Positions 1-4,927 of a stretch of DNA of 5,237 nt are shown one piece after another. Made by a program: the position numbers and the translations under genes. The notes beneath the pieces are model-generated. The model was not told the origin of the DNA. It was given only the letters and a program-made list of their open reading frames with translations, and made no database searches. The stretch lies in NCBI GenBank assembly GCA_017883355.1, contig JADGNS010000435.1, forward strand, positions 1-5,237. The letters are read 5' to 3'. The DNA is from Candidatus Solibacter sp. (GTDB lineage: Bacteria > Acidobacteriota > Terriglobia > Bryobacterales > Bryobacteraceae). Positions within the stretch are counted from its first letter, which is position 1; each line of letters starts with the position of its first letter.

Positions 1-1
1 G

Positions 2-535
2 TCCGTTTTCACTTTTGGCAATCCGATTCTCGGCCAGCTTGCGGTGCCGTCCGGGTGGCTGGCGGTGGATGTCACGGCGAACGGGTCGAAGTTCCGCTTC
101 GTCAACACGCATTTGCAGTCGCCGATTGCCGGCATCTCGCAGGCAGACCAGGTGCAGCGGGCGCAAGGGGATGAACTCCTCGCCAATCTCCTCTTCGCCG
201 GCATGCCGGTGGTGCTGGCCGGCGATTTCAACTCGAACGCGGAGCCCGGACCGGAATACACCGGCACGGCGCAGCGGATCGTGAAGGCGGGGTTTGTCGA
301 TGCCTGGAAATCCGCCCATCCCGCCGATCCGGGTTATACCTGGCCGCTGTTCGGCGAGGATCAGAACGCCGGCTCCACGACGGCGAATGAGCGCATCGAT
401 CTCATTTTCGCCGGCGGCCCGCTGCAGCTCTTCTTCGGCCACACTCCGGCCATCGTTGCGGCGGACCGGACCGGCACCACGGCGCCGTTCGCCAGCGACC
501 ACGCCGGCCTGGTGGTGAAACTGCGCTTGAAATAA
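2..535 (+). CDS. Endonuclease/exonuclease/phosphatase family protein, C-terminal part (5' end outside window)
   Basis: The frame is open from the window edge to TAA at 533-535, giving 177 visible residues; the start lies upstream. Four hallmarks of the EEP (DNase I-like, Mg-dependent phosphodiesterase/phosphomonoesterase) fold occur in the expected order. They are NTHLQS (His at visible residue 37), VVLAGDFNSN (Asp75 and Asn77), ERIDLIF (Asp133) and the closing ASDHAGLVVKL (Asp166 and His167, the catalytic His of the family). EEP domains usually span 250-300 residues, so the N-terminal half with the metal-binding Glu is missing. A GTG at 44 is in frame but would remove conserved strands, so I do not take it as the start. 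The family includes nucleases, sphingomyelinases and inositol phosphatases, and the visible part does not separate these. It converges on the small minus-strand gene ending at 573. Confidence 0.88.
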   Translation, partial: SVFTFGNPILGQLAVPSGWLAVDVTANGSKFRFVNTHLQSPIAGISQADQVQRAQGDELLANLLFAGMPVVLAGDFNSNAEPGPEYTGTAQRIVKAGFVDAWKSAHPADPGYTWPLFGEDQNAGSTTANERIDLIFAGGPLQLFFGHTPAIVAADRTGTTAPFASDHAGLVVKLRLK

Positions 536-550
536 CGGCAGGCGCCCGTC

Positions 551-634
551 CCGGGCAGTTCGCCAGGCCGCGTCAACGCTTGCGCGCGATTTGCAGGTGT
601 TGATTCAAGTGCCCCAGGCTGGCGAACTGCCCGG
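551..634. repeat. Perfect 16-bp inverted repeat at the convergent gene ends
   Basis: CCGGGCAGTTCGCCAG at 551-566 is the exact reverse complement of CTGGCGAACTGCCCGG at 619-634, with 52 nt between the arms. One arm lies between the two convergent stop codons. The other lies inside the last codons of the minus-strand 76-residue gene (residues GQFAS). A transcript from either strand could form the 16-bp stem just past or across its stop codon. No U-tract follows on either strand, so this is not a textbook intrinsic terminator. A smaller hairpin (GCCCG 544-548, CGGGC 552-556) competes with the left arm. Confidence 0.7.
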
Positions 635-803
635 CGTAGCGGGCCGTGCGCGGGGGGCGCGGCGGGCGGCGCGCGCTGAAATCGCGGCGGCGGAAGAGAT
701 CCGACTTCGAGATCACGGCGGCGCCCATCGGGCGGTATTCGTAAGTGCCTTGCGCCCAGGCCAACTGGTCGTCCAGCCAGAGATAGAACCCCATCGGCTT
801 CAT
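573..803 (-). CDS. Small basic protein of unknown function (76 aa)
   Basis: I do not recognise this protein. ATG at 803-801 gives 76 residues ending at TGA (575-573). The N-terminal third is aromatic and acidic (MKPMGFYLWLDDQLAW). It is followed by GTYEYRPMGAAVISKSDLF, then a strongly basic Arg/Pro stretch (residues about 38-54) and a basic C-terminus. There is no signal peptide or membrane span. Codon third positions are mostly G or C, as in the neighbouring genes, which supports real coding. An open frame continues upstream to 1052, but that part runs through the hairpin element at 827-959 and lacks sensible composition, so I use the ATG at 803. A weak GGGG lies 4 nt before it; a second ATG at 794 is possible. 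It lies 184 nt downstream of the amidotransferase gene in the same direction and may have its own promoter. Confidence 0.6.
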   Translation of the reverse strand: MKPMGFYLWLDDQLAWAQGTYEYRPMGAAVISKSDLFRRRDFSARRPPRPPRTARYAGQFASLGHLNQHLQIARKR

Positions 804-826
804 CTTACCCCGTGGCCGCGCGGTTC

Positions 827-959
827 GTGGGGCAGGCAATCTTGCCTGCAGCCGCCTTTTTAGGCGGCTCTCTCGGGCTACGCGCGGGTCTTCGCGCTCG
901 CTAAACGTCGGCTGAAAGCCGTCCCCAGAGGGGACCCCAGCCAGGATTGGCTGCCCCAC
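827..959. repeat. 133-bp hairpin-rich intergenic element with inverted terminal repeats
   Basis: The left end (827-848) and the reverse complement of the right end (938-959) match at 19 of 22 positions, each beginning GTGGGGCAG. Each end is itself a hairpin: CAGGCA/TGCCTG around 833-848 and CAGCCA/TGGCTG at 938-943/948-953. Two of the three differences are the two halves of one base pair (G-C in one, C-G in the other), so the stem is kept. Three more perfect hairpins lie inside: AGCCGCC 850-856 with GGCGGCT 863-869; CGGCT 909-913 with AGCCG 917-921; and GTCCCC 921-926 with GGGGAC 930-935. No coding signal is visible. It resembles short dispersed palindromic elements (REP/MITE-like), but its copy number in the genome cannot be seen here. 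It fills most of the 804-987 gap. Confidence 0.7.
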
Positions 960-987
960 AATTTGCGCAGAATGGTCACGCGGGAGC

Positions 988-1938
988 TCACTCCCTGGAA
1001 GCGTGCCAGACCACCCGGAAACGGTTGCCACACGTCCGGCAGCGGAAGGCACGTAGCGAGAACACGCGCAGGATGGGGTCGAGCCAGGACCTGGTGTGGG
1101 ATAGACGAGTATTGTGCCAGCCGCACTGCGGGCACGTGGGATGATCGCCTCCGCCGACCTCTTCGGCCTTTTCTACCTTTCTTACCTTTTGTACTTCTTC
1201 CTTGGCCCGTTCGACGACTCCAGTATCCCCAGTCGCGACGTTGGAGTCAGGCCCGGACAGCCGGAGCATTTCCCCCCAGCGTCCGAACACCGTGGCGGAC
1301 AACTCCGCCATGCGGGGCGCCTGGAAGGACGCGTCGATCGGCTGCTCCAGTTCGCGCACATCGCCGCTGTTTTCGTCCTGAGCGCACCAATCGGCGATCA
1401 TTTCCGGCGTGACCTCCAGGTGGAACTGGATGGCGTATACGCGCTCGCCGATTCGGAATGCCTGATGGCGGCAGAGATCCGACGACGCCAGCAGTTCGGC
1501 ATCGGGCGGCAGCTCGAAGGTCTCGCCGTGCCAGTGGAAAACGGTCTCCTCGCTCAGCCCGTGAAAAAGCCGGTCGTCCGCGGCGGCTTCGGTGAAGTGC
1601 AGACCGTACCAGCCAATCTCTTTGGTGGCATTGGGCCGCACCGTGGCGCCCAGCGCGCGGGCGATCAACTGCGACCCCAGGCAAATGCCCAGGATGGGCT
1701 GGCGCTGCGCCACCGCCTGCCGGATGAACTCCATCTCCTGGCGGAGAAAGGGCAGGTCGTCGTTGACCGACATCGGGCCACCCAGGAAGATCAGGGCGTC
1801 GTACGCGGCGATATCCGGCAGCGCGGTGTCCGCCTGGTAGAGGTCGGCAAAGTCTATTGCGATATGGTGTGCCTGCAACGCAGGCTCGATCAGTCCCAAT
1901 CCTTCAAAGGGGACGTGACGGAATGCCAGTACGCGCAT
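988..1938 (-). CDS. Class I glutamine amidotransferase (GuaA-like GATase1) fused to C-terminal zinc ribbon
   Basis: The product is 316 aa from ATG 1938. Residues about 1-185 form a class I GATase that releases ammonia from glutamine or acts as a related amidase/hydrolase. It has the oxyanion-loop LGGPMS (residues 52-57), nucleophile elbow GICLGSQ with Cys86, EIGW near 107-110, FHWHGETF, and the His/Glu pair in QFHLEVTPE (His173, Glu175), so the triad is intact. It resembles the stand-alone GMP-synthase-like GATases; no synthetase domain is present and the acceptor is unknown. A charged linker (about 240-262) leads to a zinc ribbon: CPQC (Cys269, Cys272) and CRTC (Cys300, Cys303), with SHTRSW and LRAFRC between. 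Similar ribbons are usually separate small proteins. A TTG at 1947 could add three residues, but ATG 1938 has GAGG at 1945-1942 overlapping the upstream TGA stop, implying translational coupling to the amidase gene. Confidence 0.87.
   Translation of the reverse strand: MRVLAFRHVPFEGLGLIEPALQAHHIAIDFADLYQADTALPDIAAYDALIFLGGPMSVNDDLPFLRQEMEFIRQAVAQRQPILGICLGSQLIARALGATVRPNATKEIGWYGLHFTEAAADDRLFHGLSEETVFHWHGETFELPPDAELLASSDLCRHQAFRIGERVYAIQFHLEVTPEMIADWCAQDENSGDVRELEQPIDASFQAPRMAELSATVFGRWGEMLRLSGPDSNVATGDTGVVERAKEEVQKVRKVEKAEEVGGGDHPTCPQCGWHNTRLSHTRSWLDPILRVFSLRAFRCRTCGNRFRVVWHASRE
1159..1194 (-). repeat. Four 9-bp tandem repeats encoding the inter-domain linker
   Basis: On the + strand four consecutive 9-mers can be read: CTCTTCGGC, CTTTTCTAC, CTTTCTTAC and CTTTTGTAC. 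In the coding direction they give VQK, VRK, VEK and AEE, a charged, probably helical spacer between the amidotransferase core and the zinc ribbon. The 9-bp period keeps the reading frame whatever the copy number, and the tract is more AT-rich than the surrounding gene. Confidence 0.7.
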
Positions 1939-1941
1939 CAG

Positions 1942-1945
1942 CCTC
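1942..1945 (-). promoter_or_regulatory. Ribosome binding site of the amidotransferase gene, overlapping the amidase stop
   Basis: Read on the minus strand, GAGG sits 3 nt before the ATG at 1938 and shares bases with the TGA stop (1946-1944) of the amidase gene. This favours ATG 1938 over the TTG at 1947 and suggests that ribosomes ending the amidase can restart on the next gene. The 3-nt spacing is short, so the site may be weak without coupling. Confidence 0.5.
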
Positions 1946-3524
1946 AATTCGCCGCCAACTGGAAGTGGCTGAGGCTTTCGGCGTACTTGGAGACGCCGCG
2001 AAAAAGCGATTCGGCCAGCTTCTGGCGATAATCCGATTTCTTCAGCAGAGTCTCTTCGCGCGGATTGCTCAGAAAGCCGATTTCGGCCAGCACGCTGGGC
2101 ATGTTGGCGCCGATCAGCACCACAAACGGCGCCTTCTTGACGCCGCGGTTTTTCTGCCCCGGAATGTTGCGCGAAGAGAACGAAAAAAGAGCGCCCTGCA
2201 GGCGGCTGGCGAATTCGCGGGATTCGTCCAGTTTCTCGTGCATTGTGATTTTCTGGATGATGTCCTGCAATTCGAAAATGGATTTTTGCGAGCTGGCATT
2301 CTCCCTCGCGGCCACATCCAGGGCATCCTTGGAATCGGTGAAGTTCAGGTAAAACGTCTCCATCCCGGCAATCCGCGGGAAGGGCGACGAGTTGGCATGG
2401 ATGGAGAGAAACAGATCGGCCTTCCTCTGGTTGGCAATCGCGGTGCGCCCTTCCAGAGGGATGAACGTGTCGTCGGAACGGGTGTAAATCACCTCGGCGT
2501 TCAAGCGCTCTTCGATCAGCTTGCCCACGCGCTGCGCCACGTCCAGCACGAGTTCCTTCTCCACCAGACCGTGGGGACCCTGCGTACCCTGATCGTGCCC
2601 GCCGTGGCCGGCATCGATCACGATGCGCCCCACCTTGAGCCCCAGCGCGCGGGTCAGCGAGTTGCCACCGCTTGAGGTGCGCCTGGCCGCCTTGCTGAAC
2701 TCGCCGGGCATGGGCGCGGGCGGAGCGGACGCCGCGGGCACCGGAGGCTCGGCACGGAGAGCGGCCCGTTCGGTTGCGCCGCGAGACTCCGCCGATGCCA
2801 CGGTGGGTTCGGCCGACGGTGTTTCGGCCGGCATCACGGCCAGCGTCGATTTGGATTTTGCCGGCGGTGCTTCGGCCGCCACCACGGGCGGCGTCGACTT
2901 GGGTTTTGCCGCCGGCACGGCTTTGGGTGGCGCGGTCCTGAGTCTGACGGGCAGCGGCTCCGCTTCGGCTTTGACGACGGGTGTTTCCGGTTTCGGTTGC
3001 GGCAACGGCGGCTCCACTTCTACCGCCGGCTTGCCCACTGGCGCCACCGGTTGGGCGATCTCCGCCCGGATGGCCGGAGGCGGCTTCACCGCTGGAAGCC
3101 CCGGCGCCGGAGCGGTGGGAATCGCCGGCCCGCTCCCGGCACGCAGTTCGATGATCAGGCGGTTGGGATTGGAAAGCTGCGACGTGCTGACTTCCACCGC
3201 TGCCGCCACGTCCAGCACGATGCGCGTCGTGCCGGGGTTGGTTTCAGCCACCCGCACGCGCTGCACCAACTTGTCATTGATGTCCTTGGACCAGGCCCGT
3301 TTGGCGTCGAGGCGCGGCCGGGCATTCAGGATATCGAAGTAAACCCGCTCGGGATTGTGCAGCCGGTCGGTCCGGAAGTTGAAGTCGCCGGACACTTCCA
3401 CGGCGATGCGGGTACTGTCGGCGAGCGACCAATTGCGGATGGCGGTGACCGAATGCACAGAAGCGCGGTCGTTCTGCGCAAACAACATCGTGGCCGAAAT
3501 TGCGAGCGCGGCGAGCGGTTTCAT
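1944..3524 (-). CDS. Exported N-acetylmuramoyl-L-alanine amidase (AMIN + Amidase_3)
   Basis: The product is 526 aa. It is a zinc hydrolase that cuts the bond between N-acetylmuramic acid and the stem peptide in periplasmic peptidoglycan (AmiA/B/C type, EC 3.5.1.28). Residues 1-16 are a signal peptide (MKPLAALAISATMLFA). Residues about 25-128 fit an AMIN targeting domain (RIAVEVSGDFNFRTDRLHNPERVYFDILNA). Residues about 130-290 are an Ala/Pro/Lys-rich linker. Residues about 298-515 are Amidase_3, with zinc ligands His307 (DAGHGG), Glu322 (LVEKE) and His376 (SIHAN), and catalytic Glu481 (VLAEIGFLSN). The stretch 405-465 (ENASSQ...ELQDIIQKI...ESREFASRLQ) matches the helical insert that blocks the active site in AmiA/B/C until an EnvC/NlpD-type activator binds; that role here is inferred. 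ATG 3524 follows the transglycosylase stop by 11 nt with no strong Shine-Dalgarno, pointing to an operon and coupled translation. Confidence 0.95.
   Translation of the reverse strand: MKPLAALAISATMLFAQNDRASVHSVTAIRNWSLADSTRIAVEVSGDFNFRTDRLHNPERVYFDILNARPRLDAKRAWSKDINDKLVQRVRVAETNPGTTRIVLDVAAAVEVSTSQLSNPNRLIIELRAGSGPAIPTAPAPGLPAVKPPPAIRAEIAQPVAPVGKPAVEVEPPLPQPKPETPVVKAEAEPLPVRLRTAPPKAVPAAKPKSTPPVVAAEAPPAKSKSTLAVMPAETPSAEPTVASAESRGATERAALRAEPPVPAASAPPAPMPGEFSKAARRTSSGGNSLTRALGLKVGRIVIDAGHGGHDQGTQGPHGLVEKELVLDVAQRVGKLIEERLNAEVIYTRSDDTFIPLEGRTAIANQRKADLFLSIHANSSPFPRIAGMETFYLNFTDSKDALDVAARENASSQKSIFELQDIIQKITMHEKLDESREFASRLQGALFSFSSRNIPGQKNRGVKKAPFVVLIGANMPSVLAEIGFLSNPREETLLKKSDYRQKLAESLFRGVSKYAESLSHFQLAAN
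2814..2909 (-). repeat. 48-bp tandem duplication in the amidase linker
   Basis: Positions 2814-2861 and 2862-2909 are adjacent copies identical at 40 of 48 bases. They encode two 16-residue units, AKPKSTPPVVAAEAPP (206-221) and AKSKSTLAVMPAETPS (222-237). The length is a multiple of three, so the frame is preserved. This shows that the Ala/Pro linker has grown by in-frame duplication. Confidence 0.75.
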
Positions 3525-3535
3525 ACCATCGCGAT

Positions 3536-4285
3536 TTATCTCGAGACGTAACGCACGGAACCGTCCGCCTGGATGATTTCGACGACGTGGGCGGGACCGG
3601 CTTCCAGGGCCTCGACAGCTTGGGGCGGCGCGGGAGCCGCAACAGTCTTGGCGGCAGCGGCCTTCCTGGCCAGTTCCAGTTGCCGCCGCACAAGGATCAC
3701 GTAATTCTGGGTCTCGGCGAACGGCGGCACCCCGCCGTAGCGTGCGACCGCGCCTTCGCCGGCATTGTACGCGGCCAGCGCCAGCGGGTAGTTGTCGTTG
3801 TAGAGATCGAGCAGATAGCGCAGATATTTGGCCCCGCCCTGGATGTTCTCGACCGGGTTGAAGGCGTCGCTGACGCCGAAACGCCGCGCCGTGGCCGGAA
3901 TCAGTTGCATCAGTCCCAGCGCGCCCTTGTTCGAAATCGCGTGCGCGTTGTAGTTGCTCTCCACCTTGATCACGGAATGAATCAATTGCGGCGACAGCGA
4001 GTGCTCGGCGGCAATCCGGAGCACCGCTTCCTCAATGCCAGTGGGCGGCGCGGCGGGCTCCGGGTCGATAGACGCGGCACCCACCACGCGCGGCGGCACT
4101 ACCGCTGCGGCGACGCGGACTTCCGTGACGGGTTTGGGGCTGACCACCATGGTTCTCACCAATTTCCCGGTTCGCAGATCTGGACGTACCACACTGGTGA
4201 CACGTTGCGTGCTGACCGGACCGGCGCCAAAGAGCACGCCGCCGGCAAGACCTGCGACTAACAGTTTAAAACGAAATTGGCTCAA
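3536..4285 (-). CDS. Exported lytic transglycosylase (SLT family)
   Basis: The product is 249 aa. It cleaves the MurNAc-GlcNAc bond of peptidoglycan with formation of 1,6-anhydro-MurNAc. Residues 1-25 look like a signal peptide or membrane anchor (SQFRFK then LLVAGLAGGVLFGAGPV), followed by a low-complexity segment to about 80. The SLT domain spans about 83-200: catalytic Glu109 in VIKVESNYN, GALGLMQLIPATA (121-133), NPVENIQGGAKYL, and AAYNAGEGAVARYGGVPPFAETQNYV. An Ala/Pro spacer leads to a short tail, VVEIIQADGSVRYVSR. The frame is open to 4765 without sense. I choose TTG at 4285-4283 because AGAGGA lies 6 nt upstream and the signal peptide starts right there. It is the first gene of the minus operon and is followed 11 nt later by the amidase, so the two peptidoglycan cutters are probably made together. 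It diverges from mobA. Confidence 0.92.
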   Translation of the reverse strand: MSQFRFKLLVAGLAGGVLFGAGPVSTQRVTSVVRPDLRTGKLVRTMVVSPKPVTEVRVAAAVVPPRVVGAASIDPEPAAPPTGIEEAVLRIAAEHSLSPQLIHSVIKVESNYNAHAISNKGALGLMQLIPATARRFGVSDAFNPVENIQGGAKYLRYLLDLYNDNYPLALAAYNAGEGAVARYGGVPPFAETQNYVILVRRQLELARKAAAAKTVAAPAPPQAVEALEAGPAHVVEIIQADGSVRYVSR

Positions 4286-4290
4286 AATGT

Positions 4291-4297
4291 TTCCTCT
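4291..4297 (-). promoter_or_regulatory. Ribosome binding site that sets a TTG start
   Basis: On the minus strand AGAGGAA (4297-4291) is a strong Shine-Dalgarno. From AGAGGA there are 6 nt to the TTG at 4285, which begins a clean signal peptide. No ATG or GTG lies in frame nearby, so this site decides the start of the transglycosylase. Confidence 0.7.
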
Positions 4298-4366
4298 AAT
4301 ACTATCACCAAAATCCGTCCGCCGCGCGAGGCCGCCCTCAAAACGAGCGGGTTGACACAAGCCTAA

Positions 4367-4375
4367 TGTTATCAT
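4367..4375 (+). promoter_or_regulatory. Candidate extended -10 promoter of mobA
   Basis: TGTTATCAT fits an extended -10 (TGn followed by a 5/6 match to TATAAT). Six nt later comes the GTG start of mobA at 4382, where transcription would begin, so the mRNA would be leaderless. The region just before the GTG (TTCCTT) has no Shine-Dalgarno, and a stop codon (TAA 4364-4366) closes the frame upstream. A TTGACA at 4352-4357 is only 12 nt from this -10, too close to act as its -35. Confidence 0.45.
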
Positions 4376-4381
4376 TTCCTT

Positions 4382-4927
4382 GTGACTTGCTCGGGGTATG
4401 TGCTGGCGGGGGGGCGCAGTTCCCGTATGGGCCGGGATAAGGCCCGCCTGCCGTTTCGCGGCAGCGACCTGGTGAGCGCCGTGGCCGCCGCCGTGGCCCG
4501 CGCTGCCGGCAATGTCACCCTCGTCGGGCACGCCGAACTGCCCGCCATTCCCGATCGCTACCCCGGCCAAGGTCCGCTGGGCGCAATCCTCACCGCCCTG
4601 CATCACACTGCGGCCGATTGGAATCTGATCGTCGCCTGCGACATGCCGGAGGTGTCCGCCGCTTTTCTCGGCGAACTGCTGGCCCATGCCATGACCTCCG
4701 CGGCCTGCGTGGTGCTTCCCTGCGGGCCGGACGCTCTGCCCCAACCCCTCTGCGCGGTCTATCACCGCCGCGCCCTGGCTGCCCTGGAATCCCAGTTCGC
4801 CCGTGGCGTGCGCCAGATCACGGCGGCCCTGGCCGCTCTCGCGGTGGAGCCGTTTGCCGTCGCGGAACTCTCGTATTTTCAGAATGTTAACACTCCCCAG
4901 GATTGGGCCGCCTATGCCGCAAAGTGA
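4382..4927 (+). CDS. mobA: Molybdenum cofactor guanylyltransferase MobA
   Basis: The product is 181 aa, near the usual 190-200 for the family. MobA transfers GMP from GTP to molybdopterin-Mo to form the guanine dinucleotide cofactor in the cytoplasm. The nucleotidyltransferase signature LAGGRSSRMGRDKA is at residues 8-21, with Lys20 of the DK pair contacting phosphate. It is followed by GPLGAI (64-69), the metal-binding CDMP (Asp87), the substrate-loop QPLCAVY (121-127) and the C-terminal NVNTPQDW (168-175). The GTG start at 4382 is the only choice upstream of the signature; it has no Shine-Dalgarno and may be leaderless. The closely related MobA-like cytidylyltransferases (MocA) share the fold, but the CDMP, QPLCAVY and NVNTP set favours MobA. 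No other molybdopterin gene is in the window. It diverges from the transglycosylase and overlaps the next gene by 14 bp. Confidence 0.92.
   Translation: MTCSGYVLAGGRSSRMGRDKARLPFRGSDLVSAVAAAVARAAGNVTLVGHAELPAIPDRYPGQGPLGAILTALHHTAADWNLIVACDMPEVSAAFLGELLAHAMTSAACVVLPCGPDALPQPLCAVYHRRALAALESQFARGVRQITAALAALAVEPFAVAELSYFQNVNTPQDWAAYAAK

Noticed and set aside
850..869. AGCCGCC hairpin with a T-rich loop as an intrinsic terminator
   Set aside because: The T-run is in the loop, not after the stem, and no U-tract follows on either strand; it fits better as part of the 827-959 element.
1216..1248. GACTCCA...TGGAGTC 7-bp inverted repeat in the amidotransferase linker region
   Set aside because: It is short, lies within coding sequence and is separated by 19 nt; chance is an adequate explanation.
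1114..2031. 305-codon + strand open frame opposite the amidotransferase
   Set aside because: The minus strand encodes a full catalytic triad and zinc ribbon here. The + frame has no recognisable motif and is a GC-driven shadow.
2623..3342. Long open frame on the + strand (239 codons, Gly/Ala/Ser/Thr-rich)
   Set aside because: It is the antisense of the Ala/Pro linker and AMIN domain of the amidase. Its composition comes from the GC-rich linker codons and it shows no domain or ribosome binding site.
4299..4307. Minus-strand TGATAGTAT as an extended -10 for the transglycosylase operon
   Set aside because: Transcription would start within the Shine-Dalgarno at 4297-4291 and remove it, so the arrangement does not work. 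The true promoter was not found.
4352..4375. TTGACA (4352-4357) with TATCAT (4370-4375) as a sigma70 promoter
   Set aside because: The spacer is 12 nt, far from 16-18; only the extended -10 part is kept as a candidate.
4286..4765. N-terminal extension of the transglycosylase frame antisense to mobA
   Set aside because: It lacks domain sense, would put the signal peptide internally, and covers mobA motifs on the other strand. TTG 4285 with a good Shine-Dalgarno explains the start.
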